A stretch of 64,000 bases of DNA from Oscillospiraceae bacterium (GTDB lineage Bacteria; Bacillota; Clostridia; Oscillospirales; Oscillospiraceae), in assembly GCA_030625685.1 (NCBI GenBank), contig DAOUQJ010000006.1, positions 62,001 through 126,000 of the forward strand. The letters are read 5' to 3'. The notes under the pieces were generated by a model. That model was not told the DNA's origin. It saw nothing but the letters and a program-made list of their open reading frames with translations, and searched no databases. This document shows, one piece after another, positions 16,016 to 25,827 of this stretch (position 1 is its first letter; each line of letters begins with the position of its first letter). Position numbers and translations under genes: made by a program.

Positions 16016-19004
16016 ACTTGCACTAAAGAGGCCAGTTTCAGTTATTTTAATGATTTGTACACTCATTGTTTTTGGAATAACCTCCCTTTATGGATTTAAG
16101 CTAGCGTATCTTCCTGCAATGGAGCCACCAGTTTTGGTTGTGCTGACGAGTTACAATGGTGCAGACCCTGAAATCGTAGATTCAACTGTTACAGATCCAA
16201 TCGAAGATTTGGGTGCGACACTGAAAGGTTTTGTCGAATCAACGACAACATCTGAAGAAGGATTTTCTACAGTTGTATTCCAATTTGAATATGAGACTGA
16301 CTTAGATCAAACATATCAAGATTTAAAAGCTGCAATTGATCGTTTGCAACTGCCAGATGAATGTAATACACCGATGCTTATGCAAGTTTCTCTTGGGGCA
16401 GATGCGATGATGCGCATATCTGTAACGGGTAGCAACAATAGTGAAGTGTTAGATTATGTAAACGATGTGATGGTGCCTCAAATTGAGACAATATCTGATG
16501 TAGCAAAAGTTGAAGTGTTTGGTGGTTTGGATGAATATATTCGTGTAAAAGCTGAGCCAGAAGCAATGGAACAATATGGGGTGACGCTAGGTGGTATTGC
16601 GGATGCTATTAAAGCCAGTGATTTGACTGTGCCAGCTGGTAAAGTTGATCAAGGTACGCAAAGCATCAGTTTATCATCAAGCGCAGCGCCCACTTCACTT
16701 GATGCACTAAACAAAGTACCGATACGTACAGCTTCGAATACCGTTATCACGGTGGGGGATGTAGCGGAAGTATCTTATTATACTGATTCAGCTGAGAGCA
16801 TTAGTCGCTATAATGGGGTAGAAAATATTGGTATTGATATTACCAGTAGTCAAGATGCTTCTATACCTGATGTCTCAAAAAAAGTGTACAAAGAACTAGA
16901 TAAGCTGGATGTAGAGGCATTTGGGTATGAAATTACAGTGATTTCAGACAGTAGTGAACAAATTGAATCTTCTTTGATGTCAGTTGCGCAAACTCTTGTT
17001 TTGGGTGTTGCACTATGTATGATTGTATTGTTTCTGTTCTTTGGAGATTGGAAAGCAAGTTTAATTGTTGGCAGTTCTATTCCAATGTCACTACTTATGA
17101 CACTCATTTGTATGCGTTTGTTGGAATTTGAACTCAACGTTGTTACAACGGTTGCTCTGCTGATTTCGATTGGTATGATGGTGGATAACTCCATCGTTAC
17201 GTTAGAGAGTATATTTCGTGCAAAAGAAAACGAAGAAAGTTATGTGAAAGCAGCGCTTCGAGGGTGTAAATCCGTTGGTTCGTCTGTCGTAGCATCTACG
17301 GTCACTTCAGTGGTTGTGTATCTGCCTCTTGCTGTTATGTCAGGCATGACAGGTGAAATGTTCTCAGACTTTGGCTATACGATTGTATTCGCATTGGTTG
17401 CATCTTTGATATCAGCGATTAGTATTGTGCCAATGTTTTATACATTACTAAAGCCAGAAGAAAAGAATACATCTCATATGTCAGCAATAATGGAGCGCTT
17501 AATTGAACGCTATACCGTTGCCATACGTAAAGTGCTCAATAAAAAGAAAATGGCAATATTCATTGCAGTTGGGGGACTTGTGCTCTCAGGTTTATTGATC
17601 ACACAAATTCCATTTGAATTGACTCCAGAAGTTGATCTAGGTGTCATGGATATTTCAGCTAAATTTCGTCCTGGAACACAACTTGTGGTAATGGATGAGA
17701 AAGTACAAGAGATTGAGAGTATACTTGCTGAGGATGAACGAATTGAAACGTATTCTCTCTCAATTCGTGGAGATTCTGCAAATATCAAAGTAGAAACAGA
17801 TGAAAAGACACCAACAAATGATATTATCGCAGAATATATGGTAGTGCTCTCTCATATGACGGATATGGATATAGATATTTCGTTGGGCGGATTTGGAAGA
17901 TCCATGAATGAAAGCAAAACTGCAATTACGCTCTCTAGCTATGATTATGATGCATTAAAAATGGCTGCAGATGATTTTCAAGAAAAAATGTATGAGATTC
18001 CAGGGGTTCTCAAAGTAAATTCATCCTTGGGTAATCCTAGTACAAAAGCAGAAGTTATCATTGATCCACTCCTTGTGGCTAGGTATGGACTCAATTCAGT
18101 GCAAGTTGCTAGCTTAATTCGCCTTGCAAACACTGGAAGTGAAGTCATGGATATGACAGTAAAAGGGACAGAGTATACTGTAATGGTGGAATATCCAGAA
18201 GATACCTACAGTGATTTTAATTCCATTATGCAATTGACGTTAAATACTGCGTCAGGCCCTATTCCACTGAGTGAAGTGGCAGAAATACAATTTACAGATG
18301 AATTACAAGAAATTGAGCGCGCCAATGGTGTTTACTACATTGAATTGGAGGCCGTTTGTTCAGATGAAAATGAGGAAGACATTGCCAAAGAGCTGAAAGA
18401 ACTTGGCGAAAGTGTCGATTATGGTGAAAGCATTGATATAGGAAAAGCAGTGAAGAAAAACAATATGGTTGAAGAACTGTCGAGACTTGTTGGCGCGATT
18501 ATGACAGCAATGTTCCTTGTGTTCATGGTGATGGCAATGCAATTTGAGTCACCAAGATTTTCACTCATGGTTATGACTAGTGTTATTTTTAGTTTTATTG
18601 GTTCTTTTGGGCTGCTTTTCTTATCAGGACAATCCATTTCAATGATATCTCTTATGGGAATGCTAATGCTGATTGGTATTGTTGTAAACAATGGCATTCT
18701 CTTTGTTGACACAACAAATTCCTTCAAAAAAGATATGTCGTTGGAAGAAGCGTTGGTGAAAAGTGGTCAAATGCGGATGCGACCTATTCTAATGACTACT
18801 CTCACGACAGTGCTCTCCATGCTTCCGCTGGCTCTGGCGATAGGAGAAGGCGCAAAATCTATGCAGAGTATGGGAATTATTATTGTTGGTGGACTCATTG
18901 CATCGACTATTTTAGTGCTCTTCCTCATGCCAACATTTTATCTCATTATAGGAGAAAGAAAAAAACCAAAGAAAATTCAAGTTCCATCTGAAATAGACGC
19001 TTAA
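16002..19004 (+). CDS. RND-family efflux transporter (AcrB/SwrC type)
   Basis: 1000 residues, normal length for the family. The order is TM1, a large outside domain, a membrane block with SIGMMVDNSIVTLESIFRA (the acidic proton-relay helix, DN) and a second half with MLIGIVVNNGILFVDTTN. The VVASTVTSVVVYLPL string is also characteristic. It uses the proton gradient to export hydrophobic compounds, in the manner of Bacillus SwrC. It overlaps the MFP gene by 14 bases, is the last gene of the unit and is followed by a strong terminator. Confidence 0.92.
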   Translation: MKLTKLALKRPVSVILMICTLIVFGITSLYGFKLAYLPAMEPPVLVVLTSYNGADPEIVDSTVTDPIEDLGATLKGFVESTTTSEEGFSTVVFQFEYETDLDQTYQDLKAAIDRLQLPDECNTPMLMQVSLGADAMMRISVTGSNNSEVLDYVNDVMVPQIETISDVAKVEVFGGLDEYIRVKAEPEAMEQYGVTLGGIADAIKASDLTVPAGKVDQGTQSISLSSSAAPTSLDALNKVPIRTASNTVITVGDVAEVSYYTDSAESISRYNGVENIGIDITSSQDASIPDVSKKVYKELDKLDVEAFGYEITVISDSSEQIESSLMSVAQTLVLGVALCMIVLFLFFGDWKASLIVGSSIPMSLLMTLICMRLLEFELNVVTTVALLISIGMMVDNSIVTLESIFRAKENEESYVKAALRGCKSVGSSVVASTVTSVVVYLPLAVMSGMTGEMFSDFGYTIVFALVASLISAISIVPMFYTLLKPEEKNTSHMSAIMERLIERYTVAIRKVLNKKKMAIFIAVGGLVLSGLLITQIPFELTPEVDLGVMDISAKFRPGTQLVVMDEKVQEIESILAEDERIETYSLSIRGDSANIKVETDEKTPTNDIIAEYMVVLSHMTDMDIDISLGGFGRSMNESKTAITLSSYDYDALKMAADDFQEKMYEIPGVLKVNSSLGNPSTKAEVIIDPLLVARYGLNSVQVASLIRLANTGSEVMDMTVKGTEYTVMVEYPEDTYSDFNSIMQLTLNTASGPIPLSEVAEIQFTDELQEIERANGVYYIELEAVCSDENEEDIAKELKELGESVDYGESIDIGKAVKKNNMVEELSRLVGAIMTAMFLVFMVMAMQFESPRFSLMVMTSVIFSFIGSFGLLFLSGQSISMISLMGMLMLIGIVVNNGILFVDTTNSFKKDMSLEEALVKSGQMRMRPILMTTLTTVLSMLPLALAIGEGAKSMQSMGIIIVGGLIASTILVLFLMPTFYLIIGERKKPKKIQVPSEIDA

Positions 19005-19078
19005 GAATTTGCATAAAACACTGATGATATATGATGAGAAGAAATGTTGATTAGAAAGAATAGTAATAGATAGAATGA

Positions 19079-19121
19079 AAATATGCGCTCCTTTGTTAGA
19101 AGAACAAAGGAGCGCATATTT
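19079..19121. terminator. Bidirectional terminator after the RND operon
   Basis: Perfect 19-bp inverted repeat, AAATATGCGCTCC...GGAGCGCATATTT, with loop AGAAG. It lies between the convergent RND and flavoprotein genes. Confidence 0.92.
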
Positions 19122-19166
19122 ATGGCTTAGTATAATTTAAGAACGAGAGAAGAATCTAATTGCAGA

Positions 19167-20030
19167 TTAGTTGTTATTACGAATGAATTTTGTGGATTCT
19201 AATCCTGCAACGGAACCTTCATAGATAGATTTTGTAATTTGGTATAGTCCACCTGTGCAATCACCAGCAGCAAAAAATCCTGGAATATTTGTTTCCATTG
19301 TATCATTTACAACAATGTGTTTTCCATTGGTGACAGCCCCAATTTTTCGAGCCAAATCACTGCTTCCCGCAACGCCAATGGCAACAAACATACCTGCAAT
19401 AGTAAGTGTATTTCCATCTTCGAAAGTGACAGAGCTAATAACATCGTCTCCATTCAAAGAGACAATTTTGTTTGTGTTAATTGTGACTTCAGGAGGAAAT
19501 TGGGTAGTTGGAGTTTCACCATTGGTAAGCACAGTTACAGAATTTGCAACGGGCAATAAATCCATGACTTCTGCCAAAGCGTATTCACTAGAACCTAAGA
19601 CAGCAATATCCTTGCCACGATAGAAAAATGCATCACAAATGGCGCAGTAGCTGATGCCTTTGCCATCAAACTGCTCAAATCCTTTTATTTTTGGGGTTGT
19701 ACGGCCCACACCAGTCGCTAAGATGAGGGATTTACATTGATATTCCCCACCATTCACAGTTTTTACGACGAATCCATTTTCGTAGCGGATGCCAATGACC
19801 TCATCTTCTAGTAGATGAATCCCAAGTCTTTTGGCTTGCAAAATGCCGTTTTCAATTAATTGGCTGCCAGAGATTGGTTCCACAAAGCCATAAAAGTTTT
19901 CGATTTTATCGGTTTTTGCTAGAGCACCTGCATCTTTACCGATGACAGTGATTTCTAAACCAGATCGCTTTGCATAGATGGCTGCTGAAATGCCAGCTGG
20001 TCCATTTCCGATAACAATAATATCGATCAA
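19167..20030 (-). CDS. Thioredoxin-reductase-like flavoprotein without evident NADPH site (possible ferredoxin-dependent type)
   Basis: 287 residues from TTG 20030 with GGAGGG 7 bases upstream. The FAD-binding GNGPAG (8-13), the active-site pair Cys129-Ala-Ile-Cys132 and the C-terminal FAD motif GFFAAGDCTGG are present. The second nucleotide-binding loop reads GSSEYA (146-151) instead of the usual GGGDSA, and the HRRxxxR motif that binds the NADPH 2'-phosphate is missing (the segment reads LTNGETPTT). It is also shorter than standard TrxB (about 310). These changes match the pyridine-nucleotide-independent, ferredoxin-dependent flavin thioredoxin reductases (FFTR) described in clostridia. An alternative is an unrelated-substrate disulfide reductase. 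Confidence 0.75.
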   Translation of the reverse strand: MIDIIVIGNGPAGISAAIYAKRSGLEITVIGKDAGALAKTDKIENFYGFVEPISGSQLIENGILQAKRLGIHLLEDEVIGIRYENGFVVKTVNGGEYQCKSLILATGVGRTTPKIKGFEQFDGKGISYCAICDAFFYRGKDIAVLGSSEYALAEVMDLLPVANSVTVLTNGETPTTQFPPEVTINTNKIVSLNGDDVISSVTFEDGNTLTIAGMFVAIGVAGSSDLARKIGAVTNGKHIVVNDTMETNIPGFFAAGDCTGGLYQITKSIYEGSVAGLESTKFIRNNN

Positions 20031-20111
20031 AGTAATCCCTCCAATTTATGTTTTTTTTATTATACTGCGTTTCTAGGAAGAAAACAACTCCTGCAGTAAC
20101 GTGTGTTTGTA

Positions 20112-20159
20112 ACTAAGCCAGCTTAATAACAAGTAAGTTTGTCATCAAGCTGGCTTAGT
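20112..20159 (-). terminator. Terminator-like hairpin downstream of agcS
   Basis: 13-bp perfect arms ACTAAGCCAGCTT/AAGCTGGCTTAGT separated by a 22-base loop. There is no long T-run, so termination would be modest. It lies between agcS and the flavoprotein gene, both on the minus strand. Confidence 0.6.
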
Positions 20160-20227
20160 AAGGTGAATTGTACATCGTTTCAGTACATGCAAGTGAAGTG
20201 CTGAATTAGCAGATGGGTTATAAAAGT

Positions 20228-21619
20228 TTAATGTTCTTCGGGTAATGTTCCTTCTTTGGTCGCTTTATCATAGTCTCGTGTCATAGCAAAAATTACCGGA
20301 CAAAGTGCTAATAGAGCAATTAAGTTTGGAATAGCCATTAAACCGTTGAATGTATCTGATAGACTCCATACGAAATCTACTTTATAGAAAGAACCAACAA
20401 ATGCCATGATAACAAAAAGTGTTTTGTAGATTATAATAGCTTTGATGCCTGCTATATATTCTATACACTTAGAACCATAGTAATACCAACCTAAGATGGT
20501 GGAAAATGCAAAGAAAATCAGTCCAAAGGAAACAATGATACCACCGATCCCTGGGAAAGAGAGTTCAAACGCTCTTGTTGTGAGTGGAGCATTGCTTAAA
20601 TTGTCGACAATAGACATAGCGCCTTCAGTACTGAAAGAAACAAGACCTGAAACTAAAATAACAAGAGCAGTCATAGTACAAACAATAATGGTGTCTAAAA
20701 AAGAGCCCAAAGAAGCAATGATACCTTGGCGAACAGGGTCGTTTGTTTTTGATGCTGCATGTGCAATTGGAGCAGAACCTAGACCTGCTTCATTGGAGAA
20801 TACGCCACGAGCTACTCCGTATTGAATGACTGTGCCAAGCAAACCCCCGCCGACGGCTTTTGTGTTAAAGGCATTTTCAAATATTAATTTGAATGCATTT
20901 GGAACTGCAGGTGCGTTGAGAAAAAGAATAATTAAGGAGCCAATGATATAAACAATTGCCATAATAGGCACGACTTTTTCTGTTACTTTACCGATACTTT
21001 TGATGCCACCCACTATGACAAGCAGCACTGCTAGTGCAATGACTGCACCTGTAACGACAGGAGAAATGCCGATAGATGCTTCTAAAGATTCAGCTACTGA
21101 ATTAGCTTGTACCATATTGCCGATACCAAAAGAGGCAAGTATCCCAAAAAAGGCAAATAACCAACCAAGCCAAGCGAAATTCATGCCATAGCGTTCTGAC
21201 ATCCCGTTCTTGATGTAATACATTGGGCCGCCAGATTTTTCGCCATGTTCATTGGTAACACGGTACTTAATGGCAAGCAATGCTTCGCCATATTTTGTTG
21301 CACCGCCAACAGCTGCAGTGACCCACATCCAGAAGATTGCACCAGGACCGCCAGCTGCAATAGCGCCCGCGACACCAGCAATATTCCCTGTTCCTATTGT
21401 AGCCGAAAGAGAGGTCATCAGTGCTTGAAAGGGTGTAATGTCTCCATCATCACCGTGTTTTTTAGAAAATAGCAATTTAAAGGCATAAACTAATTTTCTC
21501 ACTTGAATGATTCGAGTACCAAATGTCAATACAAGGCCTGTACCGACTAAGAAGAAAATCATAATTCCGCCCCAAGCAAAACTATTGATGCTACTTAGAA
21601 TACTATTAAGTGTCTCCAA
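20228..21619 (-). CDS. agcS: Alanine/glycine:cation symporter (AgcS family)
   Basis: 463 residues from TTG 21619, chosen because AAAAAGGAG lies 8 bases upstream; the frame stays open to 21751 but that extension has no site and is not hydrophobic. Family motifs are TSLSATIGTGNIAGVAGAIAAGGPGAIFWMW-like near the N-terminus and GVARGVFSNEAGLGSAPIAHAA in the middle, both hallmarks of the DAACS/AgcS Na+:alanine/glycine symporters. About 10 membrane helices. It likely imports alanine or glycine with Na+. Apparently monocistronic. Confidence 0.9.
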   Translation of the reverse strand: METLNSILSSINSFAWGGIMIFFLVGTGLVLTFGTRIIQVRKLVYAFKLLFSKKHGDDGDITPFQALMTSLSATIGTGNIAGVAGAIAAGGPGAIFWMWVTAAVGGATKYGEALLAIKYRVTNEHGEKSGGPMYYIKNGMSERYGMNFAWLGWLFAFFGILASFGIGNMVQANSVAESLEASIGISPVVTGAVIALAVLLVIVGGIKSIGKVTEKVVPIMAIVYIIGSLIILFLNAPAVPNAFKLIFENAFNTKAVGGGLLGTVIQYGVARGVFSNEAGLGSAPIAHAASKTNDPVRQGIIASLGSFLDTIIVCTMTALVILVSGLVSFSTEGAMSIVDNLSNAPLTTRAFELSFPGIGGIIVSFGLIFFAFSTILGWYYYGSKCIEYIAGIKAIIIYKTLFVIMAFVGSFYKVDFVWSLSDTFNGLMAIPNLIALLALCPVIFAMTRDYDKATKEGTLPEEH

Positions 21620-21948
21620 TTTTTTAGCTCCTTTTTCAGTTGATAAAATATTTAGATTAAAACATCCTGATAGAGTATATCTTTTTAGAAACGGTTTGTC
21701 AATTATTTGATAATATGACAATAGAATGTCGTATTTAAATGGATATAACATTAGGCTAATACCAGGAAATCAGGTAGATTCAAGATGTGAATTCTTTAGA
21801 AGTTGAGTAAAGTGAGATATATAGGCGTTAGTAAGGTTAGTTTATTGAATATACCAAAAGTGTGGTTTGCTAAAAATAATGTAGATATATTTTGTGCGAT
21901 TCATATTGTAGATGATTATATTTGTCGGTTTATTATAGACATAAAAAA
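21620..21948. other. Upstream region of agcS
   Basis: About 330 bp between two minus-strand units. Apart from the agcS ribosome site at 21628-21636, I see no ORF with a ribosome site and no recognised riboswitch; in particular the glycine-riboswitch core is absent. Confidence 0.4.
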
Positions 21949-21981
21949 CAGAAGCTACACCCGTATATGTGATAGCTTCTG
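21949..21981 (-). terminator. Terminator of the papain-like membrane protein gene
   Basis: Stem CAGAAGCTA/TAGCTTCTG extended by CAC/GTG with one bulged A, followed on the minus strand by TTTTTTAT. It lies 17 bases past the stop codon. Confidence 0.82.
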
Positions 21982-21997
21982 ATTTTAGTTTTTGAGT

Positions 21998-23014
21998 TTA
22001 GAGTGTGTCATTAAATTCTATAATATATTCAAAACCCAATTTTCTCATATAGTCTTTTTCTATGAAGTCTGTGGGAATGACATCTAAAGGGTTTGCTTCA
22101 AAATATGCGACGCCTCCTTGTAATAACACCGAATATACAAATTGAGAACAAAACATGATGTTGGGTTTTATACTGTGTTTCGTAGCAAGACCTAGAAGAT
22201 TATACGCACTTCCTTCATCATTGATTTGTTTCAAATAATCAATCATTTTTTGCTTTTGCAGTGCTGTCACAGAGATTGAATATACACCAATCATAGAATC
22301 TTCTTTTTTGTTGAAAAACTCTATCATTTCTTTATTGAGTCCGGGAGGATAAATATGCTCTCCACCATTATAACTGACGATCGTTTTTAAATCTTTGTCA
22401 AATGAAATGGATACATGGTTATAGGGCTTTTTTGTAAATAAAGATATGATATTGCTTGCACTACTGCCAGTATCGGAAACGACAATGTATAGCTTTTCAT
22501 CGCTTAGCGTATTTTCACAAACTTGAAAATATTCTGAACTTAAACTTTTTTTGTTGGTATATCGAAACGAATTGTTTTGTCCAACATTGTCGATGATTTC
22601 GTCAATGGCATCTTTTTTTATGACTTTTTTAATCTTTTGAAGTTCAGAGTATGCCAGTACATGCTCCGAGGTTATGCTGGGAATAATCACAGTTTCATAT
22701 TTGTGTGAAGTGGTTGTTTTATCAATTGCAAAGGGAATATACATCAAGAGTAAAAAGAATGCTCTTAGGATGAGTTGGGTAAGAGTGGAGTACGAGCTTG
22801 GAAGAATGACAAGTAATAAAAATAAAACGATTTGAAAGCCACAAACCAAGGAATATATAATGAATAGAGTGAATTTATCTCTTTTTCTTCCATTGCTTCT
22901 TGTGGCTTTCAATATAAAATAAAAAAATTCTGCGATAAATGCCAGTACATATAATATGGCATAGTTAGATATAACTACAAATATCAAAGATAGTGCGATT
23001 ATATATTTATTCAT
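21998..23014 (-). CDS. Membrane protein with C-terminal permuted NlpC/P60-like (YiiX-type) domain
   Basis: 338 residues. The first 115 residues hold three to four hydrophobic helices. The C-terminal part (about 165-335) shows a His motif PYNHVSISFD and, about 80 residues later, a Cys motif IMFCSQFVYSVLLQGG. The His-before-Cys order is that of the permuted papain-like amidase fold (YaeF/YiiX class), which cleaves amide or lipid bonds. The domain is predicted next to the membrane. Start ATG 23014 follows AAGGAAG. The gene is flanked by its own terminator and has no operon partner. The substrate is unknown; assignment rests on these two motifs. Confidence 0.62.
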   Translation of the reverse strand: MNKYIIALSLIFVVISNYAILYVLAFIAEFFYFILKATRSNGRKRDKFTLFIIYSLVCGFQIVLFLLLVILPSSYSTLTQLILRAFFLLLMYIPFAIDKTTTSHKYETVIIPSITSEHVLAYSELQKIKKVIKKDAIDEIIDNVGQNNSFRYTNKKSLSSEYFQVCENTLSDEKLYIVVSDTGSSASNIISLFTKKPYNHVSISFDKDLKTIVSYNGGEHIYPPGLNKEMIEFFNKKEDSMIGVYSISVTALQKQKMIDYLKQINDEGSAYNLLGLATKHSIKPNIMFCSQFVYSVLLQGGVAYFEANPLDVIPTDFIEKDYMRKLGFEYIIEFNDTL

Positions 23015-23262
23015 ATGTGTGTTACTTCCTTGAAAAAGTCGTGCCCTTTCTCACTGACAAAGTGTATTTACTGTTTGAAAGAGAGAAGTAAGGTGTTGTA
23101 TAGAAAACACTATTCACTAGTGAGCCCCATTTTAGATTCAACTATGATTGCATTAATATAGTTTTTGAATCGTGCTATAGTATAGCACAATAAGTTATAT
23201 TTTTACAGATACAATACAAATATAGTTTCTTATAAGGAATGCTAATATAGAAAAATGAAAAA

Positions 23263-23294
23263 AGTGATTGACTGCCTACACACAATCAATCACT
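23263..23294 (-). terminator. Terminator of the RNA methyltransferase gene
   Basis: 9-bp perfect arms AGTGATTGA/TCAATCACT with a 14-base loop, followed on the minus strand by TTTTCATTTTT. The rest of the 315-bp gap (23015-23329) shows no further feature. Confidence 0.7.
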
Positions 23295-23329
23295 ATGATA
23301 TTTTTCTATATATTGTTTTATAAGTTTTG

Positions 23330-24691
23330 CTATTGGTTTACTTTTGTTATCAAAACAACTGTTTCCACATGAACAGTTCTCGGAAATAGGTCACAAGCTT
23401 CTACCGTTTGTACTTCATAATCAGATTCGCATAGTAACTTTAGGTCTCTTGCGAGAGTTCCGGGGTCGCAAGACACATATACGATTCGTTCGGGTGCCAT
23501 TTTAAGAATGCTTTCTACTACAGAAGGAGCAAGACCTTTTCTAGGGGGGTCAACGCAAATGACGTCTAGTTTTTCTTCTGTTTGAGCCATTTCGGCTGCT
23601 ACATTTTTTGCATCAGCGCAAATAAAGCGCACATTTTCTATGTTGTTTCTGTTTGCGTTTTCGATTGCATCTTCTACGGCAGATGACACAATTTCAGCTC
23701 CGATGACACTTTTGGCTTTTTGCGCCATAGCCAGTGTAATCGTGCCGATGCCACAGTATAATTCCAGAACGGTTTCATTTCCTGTTAGGTTCGCCAATTC
23801 TACGGCACGTTTGTATAATACGTGTGTTTGTGCGCGGTTTACTTGGTAAAAGGATGCAGGGGAAAGCATAAATTCCATGCCGCACAAAGTGTCGGATAAG
23901 TGTGCATCGCCCCAGATACACTGCGTTTTTTTGCCAAGTACGACATTGCTTTTTTCCATATGATATGAAAGTGAAATGCCTACTAATCCATCAACAGTTT
24001 TAAGAGATTCAATGAGGGAGTCTGCTTTGGGAAGACGTTTACCGTTGATGACGAGAACACATAAAGCCTCATTTTTATGATTGACCCGCACATATAAATG
24101 TCGAATGAGCCCTTTGTGAGTGGTTTCATTGTACGGCTTAATTTGATTATCCTGCATCCAAGATTTGATTAGTTTGCGGAGTTCACGGACAATGACAGGT
24201 TGCAGTAGGCAATCTTCGACATCGATAATATCATGACTTCTTGCGCGATAAAAGCCGATATTAGGCGATTGAGAATCACCTGAAACAGGAAACTGGATTT
24301 TGTTGCGATATCGTTCTGTTTCTTTAGCTGCATGAATTGTGGAAACTGTCGCAGACAAACCACCAATTCGACGCAATGATTCTTGAACACGTTCCAGTTT
24401 AAAAGATAACTCTTCTTCATATGAGAGGTGTCGAAGCTGACAACCACCACATTGAGGATAATAAGGACAGTCTGATTCAATGCGATCGGGTGAGGCTTCT
24501 AAGACCTTGGATACTTTGGCCCATGCTAAGGTTTTACCGACTTTAAGGAGTTTGACTTCACATAACTCGTCTCGAAGCGCACCTTTGATGAACACAGCTC
24601 TTCCGTCTGGTAAGTGGGATACGCCCGAACCGTCACTCCCATAGCCATGCACTCTTAGTGTATAAATGTCATTTTTGTTTGGCTTTTTCAT
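23330..24691 (-). CDS. 23S rRNA (uracil-5-)-methyltransferase, RumA/RlmCD family
   Basis: 453 residues. An N-terminal TRAM domain (about 5-65) is followed by a Fe-S motif of spaced cysteines (CPYYPQCGGCQLRH), the SAM-binding segment VLELYCGIGTITLAMA, and catalytic strings DPPRKGL and VSCDPGTLARDL, where the Cys forms the covalent adduct with uracil C6. This is the family of RlmC/RlmD/RlmCD and TrmA; which uridine is methylated cannot be read from sequence. The start ATG follows GGGAG. It stands alone with its own terminator. Confidence 0.92.
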   Translation of the reverse strand: MKKPNKNDIYTLRVHGYGSDGSGVSHLPDGRAVFIKGALRDELCEVKLLKVGKTLAWAKVSKVLEASPDRIESDCPYYPQCGGCQLRHLSYEEELSFKLERVQESLRRIGGLSATVSTIHAAKETERYRNKIQFPVSGDSQSPNIGFYRARSHDIIDVEDCLLQPVIVRELRKLIKSWMQDNQIKPYNETTHKGLIRHLYVRVNHKNEALCVLVINGKRLPKADSLIESLKTVDGLVGISLSYHMEKSNVVLGKKTQCIWGDAHLSDTLCGMEFMLSPASFYQVNRAQTHVLYKRAVELANLTGNETVLELYCGIGTITLAMAQKAKSVIGAEIVSSAVEDAIENANRNNIENVRFICADAKNVAAEMAQTEEKLDVICVDPPRKGLAPSVVESILKMAPERIVYVSCDPGTLARDLKLLCESDYEVQTVEACDLFPRTVHVETVVLITKVNQ

Positions 24692-24981
24692 GTGAAAACT
24701 CCCTATTCTGAAAGCTTAATTGGATTGTAAGGTAGTATAGCATAGTTTTTCATTGATGTGTAGGTTTTATTTTATTGGTTTTGGCTCTCATACATTAGTT
24801 TCAATCAGTTGTTTATATTTGTATTTGTTGAGAAATTGTTAGTTGATTTTATCAAAAATAGATAGGATGTATGAAAAACATAATTTATTTGTGTAAATAC
24901 TGCAACATTATGTTTGATGTTTTTTGATATTTTGGTACAATTAATATATTAGTGCTTTTAAAATGAAAAGAAGGAAATGGT

Positions 24982-25749
24982 ATGATTAGTGAAAATTCTT
25001 ATAGCATGTCTACGCGTATTATAGTTTTTTTAGTATTCGTTCTGATGGTAGTCGTTAATTATTTATCGAACCTACTACCTTTAAATGGGCAGACAGCTGG
25101 TGAAGTTTCGGATTCTTATCCCAATTTATTTGCTCCTGCGGGAATCACGTTTTCCATTTGGGGAATTATTTATGTGCTTTTGGCGTGTTATGCGCTTTAT
25201 CAGTTGGGCGTGTTCGGCAAGTTAGAAAGCAATGTTGATACATCGCTATTTAATAGCGTTGCGTTTTGGTTTGTGCTTTCTTCAGTATCAAATATTGCGT
25301 GGATTTTTTCTTGGCATTATCATATTATCCCTTTATCTCTTGTTTTGATTATTGTGATTTTAATAGCACTTGTGCAAATTAACAAACTAACAAGTCAAAG
25401 GCAGTTTTCAAGCAAAGAGAAGTTTTTTATGAAACTGCCGTTTAGTATATATTTTGGGTGGATCACCATTGCGACCCTTGCAAATGTGATAGTGCTTTTG
25501 GTTAGTGTGGGATGGCAAGGATTTGGGATAGCCCAATCTATTTGGACAATATTAATTATATTGGTTGGGATGCTAATTGGAGTAATAAACATTTTGCGTT
25601 TTGGTGATATTGCTTATGGTTTGGTTATCATGTGGGCATATTGTGGAATTATAATCAAACATGTTAGTGCAACTGGATTTAACAATGAGTATCCATTCGT
25701 AATTGTTGCAGCTGCAGTTAGTATTCTCATAGTTCTATCGCAGATATAA
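24982..25749 (+). CDS. TspO/MBR-related multi-pass membrane protein
   Basis: 255 residues with seven or more hydrophobic helices. The region FAPAGITFSIWGIIYVLLACYA resembles the TspO motif FxxxWxxLY in helix 2-3, and Trp-rich helices follow. It is longer than classical TspO (about 160) and belongs to the extended type seen in clostridia and other bacteria. Family members bind porphyrins or act in stress sensing, but no function can be assigned here. The start follows AGAAGGAA. The rhodanese lipoprotein gene is 78 bp downstream on the same strand; no terminator is obvious between them. Confidence 0.6.
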   Translation: MISENSYSMSTRIIVFLVFVLMVVVNYLSNLLPLNGQTAGEVSDSYPNLFAPAGITFSIWGIIYVLLACYALYQLGVFGKLESNVDTSLFNSVAFWFVLSSVSNIAWIFSWHYHIIPLSLVLIIVILIALVQINKLTSQRQFSSKEKFFMKLPFSIYFGWITIATLANVIVLLVSVGWQGFGIAQSIWTILIILVGMLIGVINILRFGDIAYGLVIMWAYCGIIIKHVSATGFNNEYPFVIVAAAVSILIVLSQI

Positions 25750-25827
25750 TTGTAGCGATTAAGAATAAAAGGCTCAATAAGCCTAAACTAACATGATAAT
25801 ATACTGATTTTTGTGGGGGGTTATATA

